A model generated the notes under the pieces. That model saw only the letters and a list, made by a program, of their open reading frames with translations. It made no database searches and was not told the DNA's origin. Below are positions 34,066 through 42,960 of a stretch of 64,000 nt of DNA, in pieces; position 1 is the stretch's first letter; every line of letters begins with the position of its first letter. The position numbers and the translations under genes were made by a program. Origin of the DNA: Pseudovibrio axinellae (lineage in GTDB: Bacteria; Pseudomonadota; Alphaproteobacteria; Rhizobiales; Stappiaceae); NCBI RefSeq assembly GCF_900110875.1, contig NZ_FOFM01000012.1:43950-107949 (forward strand), in the 5' to 3' direction.

Positions 34066-37048
34066 AGGCAAAGGCCGCATCAACACCAATAAAACGGTCA
34101 GCTTCACCTTTGATGGCACAGCCTATAAGGGGTATGAGGGAGATACGGTCGCCTCTGCCTTGTTGGCAAATGGTGTTCATCTCATGGGCCGTTCTTTTAA
34201 ATACCACCGCCCACGCGGACCGGTCACTGCGGGGTCTGAAGAACCTAATGCCTTGATCGGCACATCGCGTGCTGGTCAAGGCCAGTTTGAGCCGAACACG
34301 AAGGCAACCACTCAAGAAATTTATCAGGGTTTGATCACCACCAGTCAAAATAAATGGCCAAGCCTGAATTTTGATATAGGGGAGATCAATGACCGGCTCT
34401 ACCGTTTGTTCGCCGCCGGGTTTTACTACAAAACATTTATGTGGCCGAAGAGCTTTTGGGACAAGCTTTATGAGCCTGTTATCCGTGCAACAGCGGGTCT
34501 TGGAAAAGCCCCGTCACATGATGATCCAGATACATACGCCTCGCGCTATCTGCACACTGACCTGCTTATTGTTGGGGCTGGGCCAGCTGGCCTTGCAGCC
34601 GCGCTCACTGCGATGAAAAGCGGAGCCGATGTGGTGCTGGTGGATGAAAACCCAGAGCTTGGTGGGTCCTTGCTCTTTGAAAACGCCACAACACTGAATG
34701 ACCAAGCCTGCGATGAATGGTTGGCCAAGGCCGTTGCAGAGCTGGCAGCAGCACCAAACGTACGCGTTCTTACCCGCGCCACAGCCATCGGATATTACCA
34801 TGAAAACATGGTGGGTGTTGCAGAAAAACTGACGGACCATCTGACACGAGTTCCTGATGGAGCACCGCGCGAGCGCATGTGGCGTATCCGTGCAAAGGAA
34901 GTCATTCTTGCGCAAGGCGCTATCGAGCGGCCACTGGTTTTCGGTAATAATGACCGCCCCGGTGTGCTGATGGCAAGCGCGGCACAAACTTATCTCAATC
35001 GCTTTGGCGTGAAAGTAGGAGACTGCGCTGCGGTGGTCACCACGCATGACTCTGCCTGGTTTGCTGCCTTTGATCTGGCTGATGCAGGGGTGAAAATTCC
35101 GGTCATTGTTGATCTGCGCCAAGATGCCTCCCAAGATTTGCAACGCGGTGCAGCTGAGCGCGGAATTGCAGTGCGATTGGGCCATACTGTTGCAACCGTA
35201 AAGGGGCGCAAGCGGGCTTCAGGTATTACCATTTGCGAAGTAAACGCTGGCAGCCAGTCTGACGCTGTGAGCAGCATTGCGTGCGATACGGTGTTGATGA
35301 GTGGTGGTTGGACGCCTTCCCTTCACCTGTTCTCTCATACAAAGGGCAGCCTGATTTGGGATGAGGAAAATGAAGTATTCCTACCCGGTGAGAAAACAGA
35401 GCGCTGCCATATTGCAGGGGCCGGACGTGGCTTGTGGGGTCAGCAACAGGCGTTTGACGATGGTAAGCATGCGGCACTAGAGGCCCTGTCTGCACTCGGT
35501 CAAAGCGCAACACCAAACGCTGTTAACGTGCGTGGTGATCGCACTGGTACCGGAGTTGTGATGGAGGAGCTACCGGGAGCTGGGGGCGGATCGGCACCGC
35601 GCGCTTTTGTTGATTTCCAAAACGACGTTTGTGCGAAAGACATTCGCTTGGCCGTGCGCGAGGGCATGCGCTCTATTGAGCATGTAAAGCGGTTTACGAC
35701 CACAGGCATGGCGACTGATCAGGGCAAGCTCTCCAACATGAACGGGCTGAAGATTGCAGCAAAACAGCTGGAGTGCCCGGTTCCAGCTGTGGGACTGACC
35801 ACCTTCCGCCCGCCCTATACGCCAACGACCTTCGGCAGCTTTGCAGGCTACCACAAGGGTGAATTGTTTGAGGTAACGCGCAAGACAAACATTGATAGCT
35901 GGGCAGAAGAAAACGCCGCTGTTTTTGAGTCAGTCTCTCTATGGCGGCGGGCTAGATACTTCCCCAAGGTTGGTGAGGATATGGATGCGGCAGTCTTGCG
36001 CGAATGCCGTCAAACCCGGGCCAGTGTTGGAATGTTTGACGCTTCAACTCTGGGTAAAATCGAAGTGGTTGGGCCAGACGCCGCCGAGTTCATGAACCGG
36101 ATCTACACCAATCCGTGGAGCAAACTTGCACCTGGCCGGTGTCGCTATGGGTTGATGTTGGGGGAAGATGGTTTCATCCGTGATGATGGTGTGATTGGCC
36201 GTATATCGCAGGATCGGTTCCACGTCACCACAACAACTGGCGGAGCTGCGCGGGTACTTACGATGATGGAGCACTTCCTGCAAACGGAGTGGCCGGAACT
36301 GGATGTATGGCTCACGTCAACAACAGAGCAATGGTCCACCATCGCGCTTAATGGCCCCAATGCGCGCAAAGTGCTGGAGCCATTCGTGACAGACGCTGAC
36401 TTATCGGCAGAAGCCTTCCCGCATATGGCACTGAAAGAGTGTTTGGTTGCTGGGTTTGAAGCGCGAGTGTTTCGCGTGAGCTTTACCGGTGAACTCGGCT
36501 TTGAAGTTAATGTGCCAGCAGAACATGGCCGGGCGCTTTGGGAATTGCTTCATGAAGAGGGCCAAAAACACGGCTTGTGTGTTTATGGAACTGAAGCCAT
36601 GCATGTGATGCGCGCCGAGAAGGGCTACATTATTGTTGGGCAGGAAACGGATGGCACCGTAACTCCGGCAGATGCGGGGCTGACGTGGGCCATTGGCAAG
36701 AAGAAGCCGGACTTTGTCGGCAAGCGCTCGCTATCCCGCCCGGACATGTTGCAAGCTGACCGCAAACAACTGATTGGCCTGCTAACTGAAGACCCAAATA
36801 CAGTGTTGGAAGAAGGTGCGCAGATCGTTGAGGTCGGAGATACCGCCATTCCTGCAAAGATGCTTGGGCATGTCACTTCCTCTTACTGGAGCAGCGCGCT
36901 CAATCGGTCCATCGCTCTGGCACTTGTGGAAGGTGGGCATCATCGTGATGGCGGAGCCGTTGACATTCCAATGCCAGGAAAAACGCACAGAGCAAACGTC
37001 ACAGGAACCGTATTTTACGATCCTGAGGGCGAACGGCTGAACATGTGA
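34046..37048 (+). CDS. soxA: sarcosine oxidase subunit alpha
   Basis: A 1000-residue subunit. In order it has a ferredoxin-like N-domain that lacks the cluster cysteines (FTFDGTAYKGYEGDTVASALLANGVHLMGRSFKYHRPRGP), an NAD-binding pyridine-nucleotide-type domain (LLIVGAGPAGLAAALTAMKSGADVVLVDE) and a C-terminal GcvT-type folate domain (GMFDASTLGKIEVVGPDAAEFMNRIY). The methyl group of sarcosine is captured on THF at the last domain. The start is ATG 34046, within the end of soxD; the frame opens at 33974. Confidence 0.95.
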   Translation: MNNWRVKGKGRINTNKTVSFTFDGTAYKGYEGDTVASALLANGVHLMGRSFKYHRPRGPVTAGSEEPNALIGTSRAGQGQFEPNTKATTQEIYQGLITTSQNKWPSLNFDIGEINDRLYRLFAAGFYYKTFMWPKSFWDKLYEPVIRATAGLGKAPSHDDPDTYASRYLHTDLLIVGAGPAGLAAALTAMKSGADVVLVDENPELGGSLLFENATTLNDQACDEWLAKAVAELAAAPNVRVLTRATAIGYYHENMVGVAEKLTDHLTRVPDGAPRERMWRIRAKEVILAQGAIERPLVFGNNDRPGVLMASAAQTYLNRFGVKVGDCAAVVTTHDSAWFAAFDLADAGVKIPVIVDLRQDASQDLQRGAAERGIAVRLGHTVATVKGRKRASGITICEVNAGSQSDAVSSIACDTVLMSGGWTPSLHLFSHTKGSLIWDEENEVFLPGEKTERCHIAGAGRGLWGQQQAFDDGKHAALEALSALGQSATPNAVNVRGDRTGTGVVMEELPGAGGGSAPRAFVDFQNDVCAKDIRLAVREGMRSIEHVKRFTTTGMATDQGKLSNMNGLKIAAKQLECPVPAVGLTTFRPPYTPTTFGSFAGYHKGELFEVTRKTNIDSWAEENAAVFESVSLWRRARYFPKVGEDMDAAVLRECRQTRASVGMFDASTLGKIEVVGPDAAEFMNRIYTNPWSKLAPGRCRYGLMLGEDGFIRDDGVIGRISQDRFHVTTTTGGAARVLTMMEHFLQTEWPELDVWLTSTTEQWSTIALNGPNARKVLEPFVTDADLSAEAFPHMALKECLVAGFEARVFRVSFTGELGFEVNVPAEHGRALWELLHEEGQKHGLCVYGTEAMHVMRAEKGYIIVGQETDGTVTPADAGLTWAIGKKKPDFVGKRSLSRPDMLQADRKQLIGLLTEDPNTVLEEGAQIVEVGDTAIPAKMLGHVTSSYWSSALNRSIALALVEGGHHRDGGAVDIPMPGKTHRANVTGTVFYDPEGERLNM

Positions 37049-37058
37049 GGGTGTGACA

Positions 37059-37571
37059 ATGAATAATAACACTAGTTTGGAAAGCCTGCCTGCAACAGGG
37101 CGTTTCAGCCTGCGTTGCAAAGAGCAAAACATCGCCGTCTTATCGCGCGCGCTCGGCCTCGCCCTGCCAACCAAGATCAGCTTACAGGTTGCAGCTAACG
37201 GGCGTACCGCACTCATGCTGGGACCGGATGAATGGGTGCTGAGCTGTGAGTGCGATGACCGCCCTGCCATAAAGGAAGCCCTTGCAAAGGTGTGTGAGAG
37301 TGCCCCGCACAGCTTGACTGATATTTCCAGCCGAGAACGAAGCATTCGGGTGAAAGGGCGCGAGGCGGCCGCTTTGCTAAATACCTCGTGCCCGCGTAAC
37401 CTGGCAGAACTTCCCTCTGGTCGCGGTGTGCGGACAATCTTTGACAGCGTGCAGGTGATCCTGACACGCGAAGAAACCGATCAGTACCGTCTGGATATCT
37501 GGTGCTCTTTCTTTCCCCATGTGCATGCTCTTTTGAGTGCAGCAAATGCGGAATTCAAGAGCGGGGTTTAG
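37059..37571 (+). CDS. soxG: sarcosine oxidase subunit gamma
   Basis: A 170-residue structural subunit of the heterotetramer, structurally related to a GcvT half-domain (LMLGPDEWVLSCE, LTDISSRERSIRVKGREAAALLNTSCPRNL). The ATG at 37059 is spaced properly behind GAGGG; a GTG six bases earlier is an alternative. It sits 10 bp after soxA. Confidence 0.9.
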   Translation: MNNNTSLESLPATGRFSLRCKEQNIAVLSRALGLALPTKISLQVAANGRTALMLGPDEWVLSCECDDRPAIKEALAKVCESAPHSLTDISSRERSIRVKGREAAALLNTSCPRNLAELPSGRGVRTIFDSVQVILTREETDQYRLDIWCSFFPHVHALLSAANAEFKSGV

Positions 37572-37670
37572 ATGAGTAATCCCGTTTGGCAATCAACGTC
37601 AATTAATGAGCGTGCAGGCAGCAAGCTTTCAAGCAAGCTGAACACGTCGCCCCTATCGACAGGCTTTAAA

Positions 37671-38555
37671 ATGAGCGCATATGTTTTAACTGTTCAGTGC
37701 AAATCTCAGATTGGCATCGTGTCTGCTGTTTCTACGTTTTTGGCAGAACGGGGCTGCAATATTCTTGATGCGGCCCAATTTAACGACAACGAGACTGACC
37801 GTTTCTTTGCCCGCATGACCTTTGAAGCCAGAGACAGCGAGACGCTTGAAAGCCTGAAAGCTGACTTTGTCCCAATTGCCAAGAAACTGGAGATTGAGGC
37901 TGGTATTTACCGCGATGGGGAGAAGATCAAAGTTCTGGTGATGGTCTCGCGCTTCGGGCATTGTCTGAATGATCTGCTTTATCGTGTTCGCGTTGGTGCT
38001 CTGCCGATTGAGATCGTTGGTGTTATTTCAAATCACGTTGATTTTCAAAAGCTTGTTGTTAATCACGATATACCTTTTTACTATATCAAGGTGACTAAGG
38101 ACAACAAGCCCGAAGCTGAAATCGCGCAGATGCAGGTCATTGAGGAAACAGGTGCTGAGTTGGTGGTGCTGGCCCGCTATATGCAGGTGCTTTCTGACGA
38201 AATGTGTCAGCGGATGTCGGGGCGCATTATCAACATCCATCACTCGTTTCTTCCAAGTTTTAAAGGCGCAAAGCCTTATCAGCAGGCCTTCGAGCGCGGC
38301 GTTAAACTCATTGGCGCAACGGCCCACTATGTGACGCCGGATCTGGATGAAGGGCCAATCATCGAGCAGGATATTGTGCGGATTACACACGCACAGTCTG
38401 CGGCAGACTTTGTCTCACTGGGGCGCGACGTGGAGAGCCAGGTTTTCGCACGCGCAATTCACGCTCATTCCCATCGGCGTTCTTTCCTCAACGGTGAGAA
38501 AGCAGTTGTATTCCCCGCAAGCCCCGGTAGTTTCGCGTCGAGCAAAGTCGGCTGA
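37671..38555 (+). CDS. purU: formyltetrahydrofolate deformylase
   Basis: Hydrolyses 10-formyl-THF to formate and THF. This recycles the folate that collects methyl groups from dimethylglycine and sarcosine. The chosen start gives 294 residues, the family length: an N-terminal ACT domain (MSAYVLTVQCKSQIGIVSAVSTFLAERG) and a formyltransferase-like domain with VMVSRFGHCLNDLL and RIINIHHSFLPSFKGAKPY, including the catalytic His and, further on, GATAHYVTPDLDEGPII. An in-frame ATG at 37572, immediately after the soxG stop, would add 33 Ser/Thr-rich residues. It completes the sox operon as in Pseudomonas. Confidence 0.95.
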   Translation: MSAYVLTVQCKSQIGIVSAVSTFLAERGCNILDAAQFNDNETDRFFARMTFEARDSETLESLKADFVPIAKKLEIEAGIYRDGEKIKVLVMVSRFGHCLNDLLYRVRVGALPIEIVGVISNHVDFQKLVVNHDIPFYYIKVTKDNKPEAEIAQMQVIEETGAELVVLARYMQVLSDEMCQRMSGRIINIHHSFLPSFKGAKPYQQAFERGVKLIGATAHYVTPDLDEGPIIEQDIVRITHAQSAADFVSLGRDVESQVFARAIHAHSHRRSFLNGEKAVVFPASPGSFASSKVG

Positions 38556-38756
38556 TAGCACTCGCCTGATCTTTACATTTTGTAAGGTAACGAGCAGACG
38601 ATCGTGGTCACTCGTTTCCTGCCTGAAAGTGACCATAAGGCATGCTATTTTGCTGTGTGTATCACAGTCAGAATTTACCCAAAAATTGCGTTAGTTCAAT
38701 TCCTTGCTCCGTTATGGCGTTTAAGATCTTTTCCAAAGAACAAAAGGAATTGACCC
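38556..38756 (+). promoter_or_regulatory. regulatory region upstream of the glycyl radical enzyme genes
   Basis: Three symmetric elements stand in 200 bases: TTACA-TTT-TGTAA (38573-38585), TGGTCACT-(15)-AGTGACCA (38605-38612 and 38628-38635, perfect 8-bp arms) and CTGTG-TGTAT-CACAG (38653-38667, perfect 5-bp arms). They suggest that yjjI has its own promoter and regulators separate from the sox operon. The first could also be a weak hairpin after purU. AAGGAA eight bases before ATG 38757 is the ribosome site. No FNR-type TTGAT-ATCAA site was seen. Confidence 0.5.
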
Positions 38757-40289
38757 ATGACGGAGCTTCTTGGACGGTTTAAGGGAATTACTGAAGACCC
38801 TGGCCTCTCTTTTGCGCAAAAAGCGCGTTACCTTTCGCTGGAGGCAGAAAACGCGCTGCCTTACCCTGCTCTTGATGCGGATACCGCTAAGGCACTGAGT
38901 GAGCGGGTTATCTGCGACATGTATGAGGGCCATGCGCCGTTCAAACCACGCTATGTCATGCCGGATTATTCGGTGGTGCTTGAAAAGGGCAGTGCCTTCC
39001 TTGAGCTAGACCCGGCCACCACGCTGGATGAAGCACTCAACTCGTTGATGATTGCGTATCACCATGTGCCATCAGTCACCAACATGCCGGTGTTCATTGG
39101 TCGCCTTGATGATCTGCTGCTTCGGTATTGCAGCGATGTCAGTGATGAGGACCTTTATAAAAAACTCAAGCTGTTTTGGCGTTATCTGGACCGTGTTTTA
39201 CCTGACGCATTTATGCATGCGAATGTGGGGCCAAGCGATAACCGTGTTGCGCGTACCATCATGCGCATTGATGCAGAGCTCAAGCAGATTGCACCGAACC
39301 TGACATTCCTTTGGGACCCGCAGGTCAGTTCTGACGAGATCTTCAGCCAGGCCTGTCAGAGCATCATTGAGTGCTCCAAGCCTCACATTGCAAACAATCC
39401 GCTGCACCAGCCATTGTTTGATGAGTATGGCTACGGCGTTGCAAGTTGCTATAACGTGCTGCCGTTATGCGGTGGCGCTTCTACACTGACACGTATCAAC
39501 CTGCGCGAAGTGGCTCGTCGTTCAAAAGACACAACAGACTTCTTTGAAAATGTGCTGCCCAAATACATCGATCTTAACTTCCGTCTGACAGAAGCGCGTA
39601 TCGATCATCTCTTCAACAAGTCGGGCTTCTTTGAAAGCTTCCTTGTGAAGGAAGGCTGGATTCAAAGGGACCGGTTCACCGCAATGTATGGCGTGTTTGC
39701 CATGGCACAATGCGTGAATGAGCTTCAGGAGAAAGAAGGCCGTTCTGGCCAGTACGGGCACGATGAGACCGCCAATAAGCTAGGTCACCGTATTTCAAAA
39801 GTGCTTTTTGAAGCGGTAGATGCACGGCCAATGGAAAACGTGTGGCGCGGCAAAGCTATGTTGCACTCACAAGCTGGCCTGAGCGATGATGATGGATGCA
39901 CTCCGGGTGTTCGTATTCCATATGGCAGCGAACCGGATCCGGTAACGCACGTACAGGCCCTTGCTGAGCATCACGCCTACTATCCCTCAGGTGTATCTGA
40001 GATTTTGACACTCGATGAAACCATCGAGAACAACCCCGCTGCCTTGGAGCAGTTGGTCAAAGGTGCTTTCTCTCTAGGTTTCCGCGAGTTTTCTGCAAAC
40101 ATCTCCAACAATGATCTGGTGCGGATCACCGGCTATATGGTGCGTTTGTCGGACATTGAAAAGTTTAACGAATGTGGCGGGTCGCGCACCAATACAACAG
40201 TGCTTGGTGCTGAAGCTGCTGACAAAGGCAAGATACTGGAGCGTGCACCGCGCGTGATGAGCCATGAACTTAGCCCTCGCTACAGTTAG
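38757..40289 (+). CDS. yjjI: YjjI family glycyl radical enzyme
   Basis: A 510-residue protein recognised as YjjI (DUF3029), a shortened, uncharacterised branch of the pyruvate formate-lyase superfamily. The C-terminal glycyl radical site is VRITGYMVRL, with Gly459 the expected radical residue (compare RVSGYAV in PFL). A conserved cysteine-containing loop, ASCYNVLPLCGG (Cys231 and Cys238), should supply the thiyl radical. The C-terminal GGSRTNTTVLG motif is characteristic of YjjI. Such enzymes are destroyed by oxygen in the active state, yet this gene directly follows the oxygen-using sarcosine oxidase operon. It overlaps its activase gene by 26 bp. The reaction is unknown. Confidence 0.93.
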   Translation: MTELLGRFKGITEDPGLSFAQKARYLSLEAENALPYPALDADTAKALSERVICDMYEGHAPFKPRYVMPDYSVVLEKGSAFLELDPATTLDEALNSLMIAYHHVPSVTNMPVFIGRLDDLLLRYCSDVSDEDLYKKLKLFWRYLDRVLPDAFMHANVGPSDNRVARTIMRIDAELKQIAPNLTFLWDPQVSSDEIFSQACQSIIECSKPHIANNPLHQPLFDEYGYGVASCYNVLPLCGGASTLTRINLREVARRSKDTTDFFENVLPKYIDLNFRLTEARIDHLFNKSGFFESFLVKEGWIQRDRFTAMYGVFAMAQCVNELQEKEGRSGQYGHDETANKLGHRISKVLFEAVDARPMENVWRGKAMLHSQAGLSDDDGCTPGVRIPYGSEPDPVTHVQALAEHHAYYPSGVSEILTLDETIENNPAALEQLVKGAFSLGFREFSANISNNDLVRITGYMVRLSDIEKFNECGGSRTNTTVLGAEAADKGKILERAPRVMSHELSPRYS

Positions 40290-41130
40290 TAAGGTCCTTA
40301 AGTTTTCTTGCGTGGACGGGCCGGGTAACCGGCTTGTCCTGTTTTTGCAGGGCTGCAATTTCGCCTGTCCGAGTTGCCATAACCCACACACTATCAACCT
40401 TTGCAATCATTGCGGTGATTGCGTGCCAACCTGCCCAACCGGCGCTTTAACAATGGTAGAGGGTAAGGTGTTGCATGATGCCTCTATTTGCAGCCAATGC
40501 GATAAGTGCCTCGATGTATGCCCAATCAACGCCAACCCAAAAGTTACGCAATATAGCGTGGACGACGTGTTGGCGCTGGTGCGCAAAAACAAGCCGTTTT
40601 TGAATGGGATCACGGTATCGGGCGGTGAAGCAACGACGCAATTAAAGTTCATTATCGCGTTGTTTACGGCCATCAAAGCGGACAAAACACTTCATGACCT
40701 CACCTGCTTCATCGACAGCAACGGTCATTTGCCGGAAGCTGCCTGGAAGAGCGTCCTGCCGGTAACTGATGGGGTGATGCTGGATATTAAGGCTTTTGAC
40801 CGCGCGTTGCATGTCAAGCTTACCGGGCGCAGCAACGAGCGGGTTTTGGCGTCAGCCAGACAGCTTTTTGAAGCTGGCAAGCTCCACGAGTTGCGTTACT
40901 TGCTTATTCCTGAGCGAACCGATGGCCAACAGGAATTAAAACAGCTGTTTGAGTTTGTTCGTGAGCTGGATGTGGACCTGAAGTTACGGCTCAACGCGTT
41001 TCAGCATCATGGCGTTAAGGGAGGTGCTTTGAAGTGGCCGACCATGAAAAAAGCGGATGTTGAACGCATTGCGCAGGACCTCAAAGCAAGAGGGTTGAAG
41101 AACGTGGTCACGCCCTCAGTCTATATCTAA
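40264..41130 (+). CDS. yjjW: YjjW family glycyl radical enzyme activase
   Basis: A 288-residue radical-SAM activase. The SAM cluster motif CNFACPSC (CxxxCxxC) lies near residue 31 in LFLQGCNFACPSCHNPHT. Two extra 4Fe-4S sites follow, CNHCGDCVPTCP and CSQCDKCLDVCP, as in glycyl radical activases other than PflA. TVSGGEAT is the SAM-contact GGE motif. It abstracts H from the glycine of YjjI under anoxic conditions. The 26-bp overlap with yjjI ensures joint expression. Confidence 0.93.
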   Translation: MNLALATVSKVLKFSCVDGPGNRLVLFLQGCNFACPSCHNPHTINLCNHCGDCVPTCPTGALTMVEGKVLHDASICSQCDKCLDVCPINANPKVTQYSVDDVLALVRKNKPFLNGITVSGGEATTQLKFIIALFTAIKADKTLHDLTCFIDSNGHLPEAAWKSVLPVTDGVMLDIKAFDRALHVKLTGRSNERVLASARQLFEAGKLHELRYLLIPERTDGQQELKQLFEFVRELDVDLKLRLNAFQHHGVKGGALKWPTMKKADVERIAQDLKARGLKNVVTPSVYI

Positions 41131-41143
41131 GGCTACAAATTAT

Positions 41144-41173
41144 GCTGGCCGAAGGGACCCTGCTTCGGCCAGC
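41144..41173. terminator. strong hairpin between yjjW and the convergent SDR gene
   Basis: Perfect 11-bp arms GCTGGCCGAAG / CTTCGGCCAGC with an 8-base loop, between convergent genes. No long T tract; on the minus strand it is followed by ATAATTT. Confidence 0.6.
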
Positions 41174-41184
41174 ACTATGATGTT

Positions 41185-41940
41185 TTAGACAAGGCGAATA
41201 GAAACACCACCGTCTGTTGCCATCGCACTTCCAGTGACGAAACTGGAGCGATCCGAAAGCATGAACAAAGCAGCCTGCGCAATCTCATTGGCAGTTGCAA
41301 GTCGCTTCAAAGGGTGCAGATTGGCGATAAATTCATGTCCATCGGGGTCATCGCCTGCCATCGCGGTTTTCGTCCCTCCTGGCAGTAAAGCATTCACGCG
41401 TATTCCATCAGCGCCGTGATCAGCTGCTAACGATTTGACCAGCCCAACCAACCCGGCCTTGCTGGCCGCATAAGCGCTCATCCCTGGCAGACCACTGTTT
41501 GCATGCCCCACAAAGGAGGATGTAAACACGATTGTACCTTTGGCGTTTTCTTTGAGTGCCGGTATTTGCGCTTTGGCTGCATAAAAAGCGCTAGTTAAAT
41601 TGGTGCTTAAAACACTATCCCAATTTGCACTTGTCATGTCAGAGATAGGGGCCATGTCCCCGACAATGCCTGCGTTGTTAAAGGCACCATCGACGCCGCC
41701 GAACTCTGCCTTCGCGACATCCACCAGATCCGCTGAATAGGTCTCCTCAGTCACATCACCAGCAAGGTAGATTGCTTTTCCGCCTTGCTGGGTAATCTGA
41801 TCTGTGAGTTCTTCCAGTTCTGCCTGGCGCCTTGCTCCAAGGACGACGTTGGCACCTTCCTGCGCAAAAAGCTGTGCTGCTGCAGCGCCTATTCCACTGC
41901 TTGCACCGGTGATAATGATCGTCTTTTCATCAAGTTCCAT
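41185..41940 (-). CDS. SDR family NAD(P)-dependent oxidoreductase
   Basis: A 251-residue classical short-chain dehydrogenase: TGASSGIG near residue 10 (cofactor), NNAG, a Ser in VFTSSFVG and the catalytic YAASK (SAYAASKAG). C-terminal GSAMATDGGVSIRLV is usual. I chose ATG 41940 (MELDEKTIIITGASSG); the frame opens at 42000. It appears to be a single-gene unit, and the substrate is unknown. Confidence 0.88.
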   Translation of the reverse strand: MELDEKTIIITGASSGIGAAAAQLFAQEGANVVLGARRQAELEELTDQITQQGGKAIYLAGDVTEETYSADLVDVAKAEFGGVDGAFNNAGIVGDMAPISDMTSANWDSVLSTNLTSAFYAAKAQIPALKENAKGTIVFTSSFVGHANSGLPGMSAYAASKAGLVGLVKSLAADHGADGIRVNALLPGGTKTAMAGDDPDGHEFIANLHPLKRLATANEIAQAALFMLSDRSSFVTGSAMATDGGVSIRLV

Positions 41941-42080
41941 GTCTTGTTTCCTCACTGTTGTGATGAGAGGACGATAGGAAGACTGGAGGCACAAACCCAC
42001 CCGATTTGCGAGAGGTAGCGACCTAAATTGAAGAGCAAAAAATGAGATGATTTGCGATCACGAATTACCGGAAGTGATGG

Positions 42081-42106
42081 AGCCGCGCCCGAGGTCTGGC
42101 GCGGCT
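42081..42106 (-). terminator. hairpin after the ABC transporter operon
   Basis: 9-bp arms AGCCGCGCC / GGCGCGGCT directly abutting the stop codon of the last permease gene. GC-rich but with no T tract. Confidence 0.5.
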
Positions 42107-42960
42107 TATGTCGCCAGCGGATAGCTACGAATGAAGCGGTCCGTGAAGAAGAGCAGGATGATGCCTGGAAGGGATGCTATCAACGCGATGCCTGCTCCTG
42201 TTGCGTTCAGCGCGCCACCTGAAATCTTGGCAAACAGCAAGGTCGGTAAGGTGATGATCTCCCCCTGCCCGATAAAGAAGGTCAACAAAAACAAGTTGGT
42301 AGAGACAAGGAAGGTGAACAGACAACCCGCAATGACACCGGGCAATATCATGGGCAAGGTAACTTGAAAGAAGACCTGCGAGCGGCTTGCTCCCAGCACG
42401 CGGGCATGATCTTCCGCCTCGGTTCCATGCCCTTGATAAACAGCGGTGAGCATCCGCACCATGTAGGGGATCGTCGGGATCAGGTGAACAATAATGACCC
42501 CTACATAAGTTCCGGCCAAACCAAGCCCTATAAAGATCATCAGCAAGGCAATACCGATTGCGGCTTCAGGAAGGAGAAGCGGCAGTACGATTAGAAATTC
42601 CAGCTGGCTTTTGCCGCGAAAATTACTCTGTGCCAGCACCCTTGCTGCAGGCAGGCATACCACCAGACAAAGCAAGGTTACTGCTATCCCGATACCTAGC
42701 GTGTTGGCCGTTGCTTCTGCAACGCGAGAGCTTGATGAGAACACATAATCCCATGCCAGCGGAAGCGGAGAGAGACCGCGTTGCTCATGCCACCACACGG
42801 TTGGAAGAATGTTTGGCCATGCCCAACGAAACGCGAGCGACTGGATAACTAAAGGCGCAAACGGTGCAATGGTGAACGTGACCATAGCCAGCACAAGCAG
42901 GCGTTGCCATGGGTTGATAGCCTTGAAATCTCGCGGCTGTGTGTGGCCTTTGAGTTTCAT
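42106..42960 (-). CDS. ABC transporter permease
   Basis: A 284-residue inner-membrane subunit with about six helices and the EAA-type loop EDHARVLGASRSQVFFQVTLPMILPGVIAG (near residue 185), which docks on the ATPase. Last gene of the operon ATPase - binding protein - permease - permease; it overlaps the other permease by 4 bp. In the E. coli ynj locus the two halves are fused into one protein, YnjC. Confidence 0.9.
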   Translation of the reverse strand: MKLKGHTQPRDFKAINPWQRLLVLAMVTFTIAPFAPLVIQSLAFRWAWPNILPTVWWHEQRGLSPLPLAWDYVFSSSSRVAEATANTLGIGIAVTLLCLVVCLPAARVLAQSNFRGKSQLEFLIVLPLLLPEAAIGIALLMIFIGLGLAGTYVGVIIVHLIPTIPYMVRMLTAVYQGHGTEAEDHARVLGASRSQVFFQVTLPMILPGVIAGCLFTFLVSTNLFLLTFFIGQGEIITLPTLLFAKISGGALNATGAGIALIASLPGIILLFFTDRFIRSYPLAT

